This document shows positions 7,575-16,090 of a stretch of 64,000 nucleotides of DNA, piece after piece. A program made the position numbers and the translations under genes. Numbering within the stretch: position 1 is the first letter of the stretch; each line of letters starts with the position of its first letter. The DNA is taken from contig JAPSLO010000007.1 in assembly GCA_031180725.1 (NCBI GenBank), positions 1 to 64,000 on the forward strand, in the 5' to 3' direction. This DNA comes from Roseomonas sp. (lineage in GTDB: Bacteria > Pseudomonadota > Alphaproteobacteria > Acetobacterales > Acetobacteraceae). A model generated the notes under the pieces. The model saw only the letters and a program-made list of their open reading frames with translations. It did no database searches and was not told the DNA's origin.

Positions 7575-8276
7575 TCACGGCGCGATCCGCGCCGCCTCCA
7601 CCAGCGCCGCCGGGGCGGAGAGAAGGAAGACCTCCCGCCCCTCCCTCCCGCGCGCTATGCCATCCAGGTCGAAGCCGGCCAGGGCCGCCAGCAGCGGCGC
7701 CGCACCGGGCTGCGGCAGGGCCGTCACCAGGCCCAGCAGCCGCCCCTGCCCATCCACCGCCGGCCCGCCCGAATAGCCCATCAGCGCGCCCATCCGCGCC
7801 GTGAAGCCCGGGCCATGCCCCGGCATCATCGCCGCCGGCAGCACCACCCGGCCTTCCGCCACCGCGCCACCAGCCGCCGGCGCCCCCAGGCCCCAAAGCC
7901 TCTGCCCGGGCTGCGGCGGCGCCTCTGCCAGTTCGACCGGCACCATCACGCCGAGCGGCACCGCCAGCACCGCCAGGTCCATCCTCTCGCTGCGCGCGAT
8001 CACGCGCGCCTCGCCCCGCGCCGCGCCATCGCCCCGGGTGAAGCCCAGCCGCGTGACGTCCTGCGGCAGCACATGTGCATTGGTCAGCAGCCGGTCCGGC
8101 GCCACCGCCACCGCCGAGCCCAGCGGCATCCCCGTGACCGTCAGCACCGCGAAGCCCGTCGCGGCGACATCCTCGGCCGGGGTGCCGCGCGCTTCCCCGG
8201 CCGGCAGCCGGGCGCAGCCGGCCAGCACGGCCAGCCACAGCAGGCAAAGGCGCAGGAAACGGGGGGCGACTCGCAT
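7575..8276 (-). CDS. Trypsin-like serine protease, probable lipoprotein
   Basis: This 233-residue protein has a lipobox-like leader (LLWLAVLAGC, acylated Cys at 21) or ordinary signal peptide and a chymotrypsin-fold protease domain. The catalytic triad is visible as His68 in TNAHV, Asp100 in MDLAVL and Ser169 in GYSGGP. No PDZ domain follows, so it is a short HtrA-like stand-alone protease of the cell envelope, or a pseudo-substrate binder if the fold is diverged. The gene lies upstream of metE in the same direction, but the riboswitch and palindrome between them argue for separate transcription. The substrate is unknown. Confidence 0.82.
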   Translation of the reverse strand: MRVAPRFLRLCLLWLAVLAGCARLPAGEARGTPAEDVAATGFAVLTVTGMPLGSAVAVAPDRLLTNAHVLPQDVTRLGFTRGDGAARGEARVIARSERMDLAVLAVPLGVMVPVELAEAPPQPGQRLWGLGAPAAGGAVAEGRVVLPAAMMPGHGPGFTARMGALMGYSGGPAVDGQGRLLGLVTALPQPGAAPLLAALAGFDLDGIARGREGREVFLLSAPAALVEAARIAP

Positions 8277-8482
8277 TTCGGCTCCGCCGGACTGTTACCC
8301 CGCAGTGGAGCTTGCCCGGCGTAAACCCGCGGTGAAGGCGAAACAGGGCCAGGCGACACCGTCTGCGAACCGCCCTGCAGGCCGCTGTCCAAGCTGCTGA
8401 TCGGGCTGCGGATTTCCAGCAATCCACAGCAATATCATTGGCTTCCCGACCAAATCGCTTGACCGGCGCCAGCTCCGTACAA

Positions 8483-8497
8483 GAACATAAAGCGAAC
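8483..8497 (+). promoter_or_regulatory. LexA (SOS) box upstream of imuA
   Basis: GAAC-ATAAAGC-GAAC exactly fits the alphaproteobacterial LexA operator (GTTC-N7-GTTC or its complement). It lies 11 bases before the imuA start and is thus well placed to repress the imuA-imuB-dnaE2 operon until DNA damage triggers LexA cleavage. Confidence 0.9.
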
Positions 8498-8508
8498 GAA
8501 GGCGCGCC

Positions 8509-9300
8509 ATGGACCCCGACCCCTCCCCCTATCCGCTGCCGCCCGAGCCCCTGCCCATGGACCGCCCGGCGCTGCTCGCCGCGCTGCGGGCACGCATCGG
8601 CCGGCTAGAACGCGCTGGCGCCGCCGCCGCGCTGGCCCGCAGCCAGGCCGGGGTTGTGAATTTGTCCGAAAGCATCGATGCCCATCTGCCCGGCGGCGGC
8701 CTGGCCCGGGCCGGGCTGCACGAGATCCTGGCCGCCGAACCCGGCGCTGCCGCCAGCTTCGCCGCCGTCATCCTGGGCCGCGCCTCCGCCTCCATCGGCG
8801 GTCCCGTCCTCTGGATCGGGCCGGAACCCGACGCCTGGCCCCCCGGCCTGGCCCGCTTCGGCCTCTCCCCCGCCGAACTCGTCATGGTCCGCGCCCCCCG
8901 GTCCACTGACGCCCTCTGGGCCATGGAGGAAGCCCTGCGCTGCCCCGCCGTCGCCGGCGCCCTGCTGAATTTGTCCGAAATCGACCTGACCAGCGCGCGC
9001 CGGTTGCAACTCGCCGCTGAAGCCGGCGGGGCCCTCGGCATCCTGCTGCGCCCGGATAGCGAGGAAGCCGGCCACACCACCGCCCTCACCCGCTGGCGCG
9101 TCAACACCCTGCCCGGCACCGGATCCGCCCATAGCCTGGGCGACCCGCGCTGGTCCCTCGACCTGCTGCGCTGCCGCGGCAACACCCCCCGCAACTGGAC
9201 CGTCACCTGGCGGACCACCACCGACCGCCTTGACACCGACCAGGACAACCTGGCCCCGGCCCAGCCCCAGACCACCCACACCCGCCGCCGCCGCGCATGA
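8509..9300 (+). CDS. imuA: ImuA, RecA/SulA-like translesion mutagenesis protein
   Basis: This 263-residue protein is the first gene of the LexA-controlled imuA-imuB-dnaE2 mutasome cassette. The ATG at 8509 follows AAGG about 8 bases upstream; an in-frame ATG at 8557 is an alternative. It has an ImuA-type N-terminus (LRARIGRLE), the conserved GGGLARAGLHEILA, and a RecA-like core with PVLWIGPEPDAWPPGLARFG and ALLNLSEIDLTSARRLQLAA. The C-terminal tail is rich in Thr, Gln and Arg. ImuA has a degenerate RecA fold without a canonical Walker A motif and supports ImuB and DnaE2 in error-prone repair. It overlaps imuB by ATGA, which implies translational coupling. Confidence 0.9.
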   Translation: MDPDPSPYPLPPEPLPMDRPALLAALRARIGRLERAGAAAALARSQAGVVNLSESIDAHLPGGGLARAGLHEILAAEPGAAASFAAVILGRASASIGGPVLWIGPEPDAWPPGLARFGLSPAELVMVRAPRSTDALWAMEEALRCPAVAGALLNLSEIDLTSARRLQLAAEAGGALGILLRPDSEEAGHTTALTRWRVNTLPGTGSAHSLGDPRWSLDLLRCRGNTPRNWTVTWRTTTDRLDTDQDNLAPAQPQTTHTRRRRA

Positions 9301-11072
9301 CCCGCCGCCGCGCCGCCCAACCGCCCCGCCTGCCGCTGCCAGGGCTGGGACGAGATGACGACGCGGGAGCTTCGGGAGGGCTACGCGGGGGCGCTGCCCC
9401 CGCCCCCCCGCCGGGGAGCCGAGGGGCTCCCCGGACCCCGCCTTCTGTTGGGATGGAGAGGGAGGGGGCATGCCGCGCCCGCGATGAAGGGCGCGTCCGT
9501 TCCGCCCCCTCCCTCTCCATCCCAAAACAAAATGAGGTCCAGGAGGCCACTGCCTCCTGGCAGGGGGTGCAGGGGGGCAGCGCCCCCCTGCAAGCCGCCC
9601 GAACCACCTCGCGTCGTCACCTTGCCCTGGCCCTGCCGCGGCTGGCCGTGGAGCGGCTGGGATGGGCAGGGCCGGTGCTCGTCTGGCAAGGGGTGGGACC
9701 GCGGCGGGAGGTGGTGGCGGTTTCGGGCGTCACGGGCGTGCAGGTGGGGCAGGCCTTATCGGATGCCCAAGCCGTGGCGCCGGAAGCGCGGGTGGTGGAG
9801 GCCGATCCGGCGGCGGATGCGGCCTTCCGGGAGAGGCTGGCGCTCTGGGCGATGCGGTTCTCGCCGCTGGTGGCGCTGGCGGGCCAAGGGGATGGGGATC
9901 ATGCGCTGCTCCTGGATGTCTCGGGTGTCGCGCATCTGTTCGGCGGCGAGGCGGCCTTGCTGCGCCGGGCGGTGGAGGGCTTGGCGCGGCAGGGGGTGAC
10001 GGCCTGCGGCGTGGTGGCAAGCGCGCCGGGCACGGCGCTGGCCTTGGCGCGCGCGGGGGTGACGGGGCTGGTGGTGCGCCCGGGCGAGGAAGCCGAGGCC
10101 GTGGCGGAGCTCGATCTGCGCGTGCTGCCGGTGGAGCAGGCGGTGGTGCTGGCGCTGCGCCAGATGGGGCTGTGGCGCATCGGCGAGGTACGACGGCAGC
10201 CACGCGGGCCGCTGGCGCGGCGTTTCGGCGCGGCGCTGCTCCGGGCGCTGGATGAGGCAGCGGGAGAGGTGGTGGCGCCGGTCTCGCCCATCCGCCCACC
10301 GCCCGATTTCTGGGTGGCGCGGGATTTTCTGGAACCGCTGATCACGCGGGACGCCATCGATGTCGCAGTGGCGGGGCTGCTGCGCGGCCTGTGCGCGAAG
10401 CTGGAGGCGGCGGGGCGCGGCACGCGGCGGGTGGTGCTGCGGGCGCATCGCGTGGATGGCGCGGTGCAGGAGCTGGCGGTGGGCACCGGGCTGGCGGTGC
10501 GCAATGCGGCGCATCTCGGCCGCCTCTTTGCGCACAAGCTGGAGCGACTGGAGCCCGGCTTCGGGCTGGAGCGGATGTTCCTCGGCGCCGAGGTGACCGA
10601 GGAGATGGCCGGCCTGCAGGGCGGCTTCGTACGCGGTGCGCTGGAGCGGGAGGAGCTGGCCCGCCTGTTCGATCGCCTGGCGCAGCGCGTGCAGCTCTGG
10701 CGCCTGGCGCCGCGCGCCAGCCATTGGCCGGTGCGGGAGGTGGTGCGGGTGCCTGCGACGGCGGTGGTGGAGGTGCCGGAGGGCTGGCCGCGCGCCATGC
10801 GCCCGGTGCGGCTGCTGCGGCGCCCGCTGGAGATCGGCGTGACGGCGCTGCTGCCGGATGCGCCCCCTTCCCTGCTGCGCATCGGCCGGGAGGCCCATCG
10901 CGTGCGCGCGGCAGAGGGGCCGGAGCGGCTGGAGCCGGAATGGTGGCTGGCCGATCCCCTGCGCCAGGGGCGCGACTACTACAGGGTGGAGCTGGCCTCC
11001 GGCGCGCGACTGTGGGTGTGCCGCGTGGGGTTCGGGGCGGAGGCTCGCTGGTTCCTGCAAGGGTGGCTGTGA
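9297..11072 (+). CDS. imuB: ImuB, inactive Y-family polymerase subunit of the mutasome
   Basis: This 591-residue ImuB links the beta clamp, ImuA and DnaE2 in SOS mutagenesis. The family domain begins only near residue 107 (RRHLALALPRLAVERLG), followed by palm and finger-like segments (LLLDVSGVAHLFGGEAALLR) and a C-terminal ImuB region ending RDYYRVELASGARLW. The acidic pair typical of active Y-family enzymes is not seen, as expected for ImuB. The ATG overlaps the imuA stop (ATGA). About 70 of the first 106 residues are encoded by a compound palindromic DNA element (9385-9590) that keeps the frame open, so the protein carries a low-complexity N-terminal extension unless an internal GTG near 9568 is used instead. 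Confidence 0.9.
   Translation: MTRRRAAQPPRLPLPGLGRDDDAGASGGLRGGAAPAPPPGSRGAPRTPPSVGMEREGACRARDEGRVRSAPSLSIPKQNEVQEATASWQGVQGGSAPLQAARTTSRRHLALALPRLAVERLGWAGPVLVWQGVGPRREVVAVSGVTGVQVGQALSDAQAVAPEARVVEADPAADAAFRERLALWAMRFSPLVALAGQGDGDHALLLDVSGVAHLFGGEAALLRRAVEGLARQGVTACGVVASAPGTALALARAGVTGLVVRPGEEAEAVAELDLRVLPVEQAVVLALRQMGLWRIGEVRRQPRGPLARRFGAALLRALDEAAGEVVAPVSPIRPPPDFWVARDFLEPLITRDAIDVAVAGLLRGLCAKLEAAGRGTRRVVLRAHRVDGAVQELAVGTGLAVRNAAHLGRLFAHKLERLEPGFGLERMFLGAEVTEEMAGLQGGFVRGALEREELARLFDRLAQRVQLWRLAPRASHWPVREVVRVPATAVVEVPEGWPRAMRPVRLLRRPLEIGVTALLPDAPPSLLRIGREAHRVRAAEGPERLEPEWWLADPLRQGRDYYRVELASGARLWVCRVGFGAEARWFLQGWL
9385..9590. repeat. Compound palindromic element inside the 5' part of imuB
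   Basis: Five consecutive stem-loops fill about 206 bp. 9385-9403 has GCGGGGGC pairing with GCCCCCGC. 9413-9432 has GGGGAGCC pairing with GGCTCCCC. A long pair has about 21-base arms at 9446-9468 (TTGGGATGGAGAGGGAGG) and 9505-9529 (its complement). 9539-9560 has CCAGGAGGC with GCCTCCTGG. 9569-9590 has CAGGGGGGC with GCCCCCCTG, allowing one offset. The layout resembles extragenic palindromic or MITE-like repeats of GC-rich alphaproteobacteria, but here it is within a reading frame. No target-site duplication was identified with certainty. Confidence 0.75.
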
Positions 11073-11075
11073 ACC

Positions 11076-14000
11076 GTGGCCGCCTTCGCCGAGCTGGGCG
11101 CGCTCTCCAACTTCACCTTCCTGGAAGGCGCCTCGCATCCGCGGGAGCTGGTGGCAGCCGCCAAGGCGTTGGGCATGGCGGCGATCGGCATCGCGGACCG
11201 CAACTCGGTGGCCGGGCTGGTGCGCGGCTGGGTGGCGGCGGAGGAGGCGGGCATCCGCTTCGTGCCGGGCATCCGGCTCTGCCTGACGGAGGGGGACGAA
11301 TACCTGGCTTGGCCGACGGATCGCGCGGCCTGGGGGCGGCTCTGCCGCATGCTCTCGGAAGCGCGCATGCATGGCGAGAAGGGCGAGACGCGGCTGACCC
11401 GCGAGATGCTGATCGCCGGCAGCGAGGGCAGCGTGATGGCGCGCATCCCGCCCGCGCGGCCGGACATGGACTTCGCCCGCCAGGCGCGGCGCGATGCGCA
11501 GGCGTTGAACCGGAAGCTCGCCTTGCCGCTGTTCTGCGCCGTGGACCACCGCGCGCGGGGCGACGATCAGGCGCGGCTGGATGCGCTCGCCGCCATCGGC
11601 CTGCCGCTGATCGCTGCCGGCGGCGTGCGTTACCATGTGGCGTCGCGCCGGCGCGTGGCGGATGTGCTCACCGCGATCCGGCTGCGCACCACGGTAGAGA
11701 ATCTCGGCTATGCCGCGGAGGCGAATGCGGAAGCCTATCTGCTGCCGCCAGAGGAGGTGACGCGCCGCCTGGCCCGCTTCCCGGAGGCGCTGGAGGCGAC
11801 GCTGCGCGTGGTGTGGGCCTGCGGCTTCGCGCTGGACCAGCTTTCCTACCAGTACCCCGAGGAAATCCTGGACGAGGGCCGCACCGCGCAGGAGACGCTG
11901 GAGGCGCGCGTGGCCGAGGCCTGCCGCGCGAAATGGCCCGACGGCATCCCGGAGAAGGTCGCGCCGAAGCTCGCCAACGAGCTGAAGCTGATCGCGGAGC
12001 TGAACTACGCGGCCTATTTCCTGACCGTGCATGAGATCGTGCGCTTCGCGAAATCCCAGGGGATCCTCTGCCAGGGGCGCGGCTCGGCGGCGAATTCCAT
12101 CGTCTGCTATCTGCTGGACATCACTGCCGTGCCGCCCGAGAAGCACGACATGCTCTTCGCGCGCTTCATCTCCACCGCGCGCAAGGAACCGCCCGATATC
12201 GACGTGGATTTCGAGCATGAGCGGCGCGAGGAGGTGATCCAGCACATCTATGACCGCTACGGCCGCGGCCGCGCGGCGCTGACCGCCACCCTGATCCGCT
12301 ACCGAGACCGCAGTGCGATTCGCGAGGTCGGCAAGGCGATGGGACTGACGGAGGATGTGACGGCGCGCATCGCCAAATCCACCTGGGGCGCCGGCGACAA
12401 GGATTTTGCCGGAATCGCGGCGGAACTGGGCCTGCGCCCGGATGTCGATCCGCGCATCCGCCATGCGATGGAGATCGCCGAGGAAATCCAGGATTTCCCG
12501 CGGCATCTGGCCACCCATGTCGGCGGCTTCGTCATCACCCGCGGCCCGCTGGTGGAGCATACGGTGGTGGTGAAGGCCGCGATGGAGAACCGCACCACCA
12601 TCGAATGGGACAAGGACGACATCGAGGCGCTGCGCATGCTGAAGGTGGATGTGCTCGGCCTCGGGATGCTCTCCTGCCTGCGCCGTGCCTTCGACCTGAT
12701 CGAGGCCACGACTGGCGAGCGCTGGACGCTGCAGAGCATTCCGCAGGACGACGCTGCGACCTATGCCATGCTGCGCCAGGCGGACAGCCTGGGCGTCTTC
12801 CAGGTGGAAAGCCGCGCGCAGATGAACATGCTGCCGCGGCTGCGGCCGCGGATCTTCTACGACCTGGTGATCCAGGTCGCGATCGTGCGCCCCGGCCCGA
12901 TCCAGGGCGACATGGTGCATCCCTATCTGCGCCGGCGGAACAACGCGGAGTCGCCCGATGTCCCGCCCGGTCTGGAAAGCGTGCTGGAGAAGACGCTTGG
13001 CGTGCCGCTGTTCCAGGAGCAGGCCATGCAGATCGCCATTGTCGGCGCCGGCTTCTCCGAGCACCGCGCCGACGAGTTGCGGCGCGCCATGGCCACCTTC
13101 AAGAGCCGGGGCAACCTCGAGCCGTTCAAGGACGAGTTCATGGCGGGCATGGCGCGCAACGGCCATCCGCGTGACTTCGCGGAGCGCTGCTTCAGCCAGC
13201 TCGAAGGCTTCAGCAATTACGGCTTCCCGGAAAGCCATGCGGCGAGCTTTGCGCTGCTGGTCTATGCCTCCGCCTGGATCAAGTGCCACCACCCCGCCGT
13301 CTTCGCCGCTGCGCTGCTGAACAGCCAGCCCATGGGCTTCTACGCCCCAGCGCAGATCGTGCGCGACGCGCGGGAGCATGGGGTGGAGGTGCGGCCGGTG
13401 GACGTGGTCTGGTCCGACTGGGATTGCACCCTGGAAGGAGACGGCCGGTCCCCCGCCCTCCGCCTCGGCCTTCGCCTGGTCTCCGGCCTGAAATCCGAAG
13501 CCGCCGAGTCGATCACGAAGGCCCGTGCCGAAATGCCCTTTCGCGATGTGCCGGACCTCGCCCACCGCGCGCGGCTGGACCGCGGCGCGATGGAGGCCCT
13601 GGCGCGCGCCGATGCCTTGCGTTCCCTCACCCTCAGCCGCCGCCATGCGCTGTGGGAGACGGCGGGAGTGGAACCACCGCTGCCGCTTTCGGAAGCGCGC
13701 GACGACACGCTGCCCGACCTGCCGCCCGAAACCGCCGGCGAGCAGACCGTGCTGGACTACGCCACCACCAGCCTGTCGCTGCGCCGCCATCCGCTGGCGC
13801 TGCTGCGCCCGCAGTTGCAGGCATTGGGTGGCGCGGATACGCGCACGCTCGCCGCCGCCCGCCAGGGACGCTGGATCCGCCTGCCCGGCCTGGTGCTGGT
13901 GCGCCAGCGGCCGGGCAGCGCGAAGGGCGTGGTGTTCTTCACGGTGGAGGACGAGTTCGGCACCGCCAACCTGGTGCTCTACGCCGATATCATCGCCCGC

Positions 14001-14321
14001 GACCGCGCGGCCGTGATCGGCGCCAGGCTGGTGCTGGCCGAAGGCCGCGTGGAGCGGATGGAGAAGGCCGAGATCCCGATCATCCATCTCATCGTGCGCA
14101 AGCTGCGCGACTGGTCGCATCTGCTGGACAGCTTGCACCTGCTGGAGGATGCCGATTGGCAATGCGTGCTGTGCCGCGCGGATGGGGTGCGGCACCCCGA
14201 CCGGCGCGACCCGCGCGACCCCGCCCCCGAACGCGGCTCCGCCCCACTTGCCGAGCGCGGCTCCGCCCCACTTGCCGAACGCGGCTCCGCCGCGATGCCC
14301 CCCTCCCGCGACTTCCGATGA
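11076..14321 (+). CDS. dnaE2: Error-prone DNA polymerase DnaE2
   Basis: This 1,081-residue catalytic subunit of the SOS mutasome is a DNA polymerase III alpha paralogue that copies past lesions. It starts with GTG at 11076, 3 bases after the imuB stop, giving FAELGALSNFTFLEGASHP, the DnaE2 form of the PHP domain entry. Polymerase motifs are intact: CQGRGSAANSIVCYLLDIT and PPDIDVDFEHERREEV supply the catalytic aspartates (PDIDVDF), and FPESHAASFALLVYASAWIK is also conserved. An OB-fold lies near residues 930-1010 (GLVLVRQRPGSAKGVVFFT). The C-terminal 25 residues are encoded by a 24-bp tandem repeat. Regulation is by LexA through the upstream imuA promoter. Confidence 0.96.
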   Translation: MAAFAELGALSNFTFLEGASHPRELVAAAKALGMAAIGIADRNSVAGLVRGWVAAEEAGIRFVPGIRLCLTEGDEYLAWPTDRAAWGRLCRMLSEARMHGEKGETRLTREMLIAGSEGSVMARIPPARPDMDFARQARRDAQALNRKLALPLFCAVDHRARGDDQARLDALAAIGLPLIAAGGVRYHVASRRRVADVLTAIRLRTTVENLGYAAEANAEAYLLPPEEVTRRLARFPEALEATLRVVWACGFALDQLSYQYPEEILDEGRTAQETLEARVAEACRAKWPDGIPEKVAPKLANELKLIAELNYAAYFLTVHEIVRFAKSQGILCQGRGSAANSIVCYLLDITAVPPEKHDMLFARFISTARKEPPDIDVDFEHERREEVIQHIYDRYGRGRAALTATLIRYRDRSAIREVGKAMGLTEDVTARIAKSTWGAGDKDFAGIAAELGLRPDVDPRIRHAMEIAEEIQDFPRHLATHVGGFVITRGPLVEHTVVVKAAMENRTTIEWDKDDIEALRMLKVDVLGLGMLSCLRRAFDLIEATTGERWTLQSIPQDDAATYAMLRQADSLGVFQVESRAQMNMLPRLRPRIFYDLVIQVAIVRPGPIQGDMVHPYLRRRNNAESPDVPPGLESVLEKTLGVPLFQEQAMQIAIVGAGFSEHRADELRRAMATFKSRGNLEPFKDEFMAGMARNGHPRDFAERCFSQLEGFSNYGFPESHAASFALLVYASAWIKCHHPAVFAAALLNSQPMGFYAPAQIVRDAREHGVEVRPVDVVWSDWDCTLEGDGRSPALRLGLRLVSGLKSEAAESITKARAEMPFRDVPDLAHRARLDRGAMEALARADALRSLTLSRRHALWETAGVEPPLPLSEARDDTLPDLPPETAGEQTVLDYATTSLSLRRHPLALLRPQLQALGGADTRTLAAARQGRWIRLPGLVLVRQRPGSAKGVVFFTVEDEFGTANLVLYADIIARDRAAVIGARLVLAEGRVERMEKAEIPIIHLIVRKLRDWSHLLDSLHLLEDADWQCVLCRADGVRHPDRRDPRDPAPERGSAPLAERGSAPLAERGSAAMPPSRDFR
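14229..14292 (+). repeat. 24-bp tandem repeat at the 3' end of dnaE2
   Basis: The unit GA(A/G)CGCGGCTCCGCCCCACTTGCC occurs twice in full (14229-14252 and 14253-14276, one mismatch) and once in part (14277-14292). It is in frame and encodes a repeated ERGSAPLA. The unit may have expanded by slippage in a non-essential tail. Confidence 0.85.
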
Positions 14322-14347
14322 AGCCGCCCCAAGGCAGCTCACTTCGT

Positions 14348-14368
14348 ATTTGCGAGTCATTCTCATTT
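14348..14368. promoter_or_regulatory. Candidate Fur box
   Basis: The complement strand reads AAATGAGAATGACTCGCAAAT (21 bases; 17 agree with a perfect TGAGAATGATTCTCA-centred Fur palindrome). It lies 39 bases upstream of the small gene at 14407, in a locally AT-richer stretch, so iron-dependent repression of that gene is plausible. The match is by eye only. Confidence 0.5.
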
Positions 14369-14406
14369 GCAGTAAGCCAGTGGAGACCACAGGGAGACTC
14401 CGACCC

Positions 14407-14853
14407 ATGGCGACACGTGGACTGCCCACCTGGCCCTTCACCGAGGCCGAGCCGGAGGAGCTGCCCCCGGCGGAGCGCCTGCTGATCGACGCCGCCCGCG
14501 CCTGGGCCCATGCCTGCCGCCAGGGCGAGCCGCCGCAGCCGGCGATGCGCCGCCTGCTGGCGACCGAAGGCGCCGAGACCGCCGCCCCCGCGCTCGACGA
14601 CCTGCTGCGCGCCCTGGCCGAGGCCGCGCCGCTGACGCTCGGCTGCCCCCTCTGCCCCCGGCTGGTGGGAGAGGAACCGCCCCTGCTGCTCGCGGCTGCG
14701 CTGGCGCAGCGGGGCGCGCGACGGGAAGCCCTGGCCTGCTTGCTGAAGCGCCTGCCCAACCCGCTGGCCTATCGCGCCATGGCGGCTACCATCGGCCTGG
14801 GCTGCGCCTTCCGCGCCGCCGGGCTGCGCTTCGCCGATCCCTGGGCCGGCTGA
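14407..14853 (+). CDS. Conserved hypothetical protein, possibly iron-regulated
   Basis: This 148-residue soluble protein is of unrecognised family. The ATG at 14407 follows AGGGAGA about 10 bases upstream. It is mostly helical and Ala/Leu/Pro-rich, with a CxxC motif (LTLGCPLCPRLVGEE, about residues 77-91) and three cysteines beyond the N-terminal region in total, including GCAF near the end. The candidate Fur box upstream and a downstream MFS gene in the same direction hint at a role in metal handling or redox, but nothing in the sequence proves a function. Confidence 0.65.
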   Translation: MATRGLPTWPFTEAEPEELPPAERLLIDAARAWAHACRQGEPPQPAMRRLLATEGAETAAPALDDLLRALAEAAPLTLGCPLCPRLVGEEPPLLLAAALAQRGARREALACLLKRLPNPLAYRAMAATIGLGCAFRAAGLRFADPWAG

Positions 14854-14944
14854 CCCGCCCGGCGGGGCCGGTAGCGCCCGCCGCATGCCTGCCCAAACCG
14901 CAACCCCGCAAGACAGATCCAGCGGGTCTTGCGCATGGTGCAGC

Positions 14945-16081
14945 ATGGACCCGCGCATCTGGCTGCTGACAGCCGCCCAGTTCGCCGCCGCCACCGGCGC
15001 CTATGCCTTCACCGGGCAACTCGCCGGCATGGCAGCCGATCTCGGTGTCTCCGTCGCCGCGGCGGGGCAACTCTCGGCGGCCTATGCGATGACCTATGCC
15101 CTGGCCGCGGTGCCCGCCGCGGCGCTGACCGCGCGTGCCGATCGGCGCCGCCTGCTGGCGCTGGGGCTCACACTGGTCGGGCTGCTGAACCTGGCCACCG
15201 CACTCGCCGCCAGTTTCGCCGGGGCGCTGGCGCTGCGCGTGCTGACGGGGCTGGCGATCACCCTGGTGCTGCCTGGCGTGGCCGCCGCCATGCTGGTGCC
15301 GCCCGCGCAGCGCGCCAGGGCCATGGCCACCGTGCTGGCGGGGCTGACGCTCGCCTTCTCCCTCGGCATCCCGCTGGGCAGTGTAATCGGCGGCTGGTTC
15401 GGCTGGCGGGCCTGCTTCCTCTTCGGCGGCACGCTTTCCCTGGCCGCCGCTGTCGGGGTGCGGCTGGGCCTACCGCCCCTGCCCTCCACGGATCGCGGCG
15501 GGGCGGGCTCGGCGCGGCGGGTGCTGCGTCGGGACATCCTGCTGCTGCTGGCGGTGAACCTTACCGCCTTCACCGGGCTGTTCTGCATCGCGGCCTATCT
15601 GGGGCCGATCGTCACGGCCAGCACGGGTTTCAGCGGCGCCGCCATCGGCGCGATCCAGGTCTTCATCGGCCTGGGCAGCCTGGCGGGCATCGCGCTGGGC
15701 GGCCGTGGGCCCGGTGGGGCGCGGCTGCCGGCCGGGCTGATGCTCCTGCTGATGGCCGCACTGGCGAGCTATTCGCTGCTGCTGGCCGCCGACGCCGCGG
15801 CCTGGCATGCAGCACCGCTCGCGGTGCTGGTCTTCGCCGGCTCCGTTGCGCTGTTTGCCATGGCGCCACTGGTGCAGACCCGCCTGGTGGAGCTGGCGCC
15901 GGCGGACCGCGCCGTGGCGTTGGCGATGAGCGGCGCGGTGGCGCTGGCGGGCCAGGGCCTGGGCGCGGCCTATGGCGGGGCGGTGATCGCCGTGGCAGGG
16001 CTGGCCTTCACCGGCCTCGCCGGCGCTCTGGTGGCGGGCCTGGGGATCTTCGTGGCCTGGAGGGCCTTTGGCGGCCGCTGA
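14945..16081 (+). CDS. MFS transporter, AraJ/sugar-efflux-like
   Basis: This major facilitator family carrier has about 378 residues from the ATG at 14945 (MDPRIWLLTAAQ); an ATG 60 bases upstream is also in frame but would add a Cys-rich, non-membrane tail. About 12 membrane segments can be traced. The motif between TM2 and TM3 is present as ALTARADRRRLLALG, and LSLGIPLGSVIGGWFGWRACFL in the TM5 region is typical of the AraJ/YdhP drug or sugar efflux branch. It is probably a proton antiporter at the inner membrane with an unknown substrate. It lies 91 bp after the hypothetical gene and converges with the DUF882 gene. Confidence 0.88.
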   Translation: MDPRIWLLTAAQFAAATGAYAFTGQLAGMAADLGVSVAAAGQLSAAYAMTYALAAVPAAALTARADRRRLLALGLTLVGLLNLATALAASFAGALALRVLTGLAITLVLPGVAAAMLVPPAQRARAMATVLAGLTLAFSLGIPLGSVIGGWFGWRACFLFGGTLSLAAAVGVRLGLPPLPSTDRGGAGSARRVLRRDILLLLAVNLTAFTGLFCIAAYLGPIVTASTGFSGAAIGAIQVFIGLGSLAGIALGGRGPGGARLPAGLMLLLMAALASYSLLLAADAAAWHAAPLAVLVFAGSVALFAMAPLVQTRLVELAPADRAVALAMSGAVALAGQGLGAAYGGAVIAVAGLAFTGLAGALVAGLGIFVAWRAFGGR

Positions 16082-16090
16082 GCGGCCGCC

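Noticed and set aside
9385-9590. Insertion sequence or transposase remnant in imuB
   Set aside because: There is no transposase-like coding sequence; only nested palindromes are present, which fits a small non-coding repeat element.
14229-14292. The 24-bp direct repeat as a CRISPR or phage attachment site
   Set aside because: There are no spacers between the units and the repeat is in frame with dnaE2.
9756-14759. A 1,667-codon open frame on the minus strand across imuB and dnaE2
   Set aside because: It is an antisense artefact of GC-rich codon use: the plus strand shows complete, motif-rich ImuB and DnaE2, and the minus product is low-complexity Arg/His/Gln-rich.
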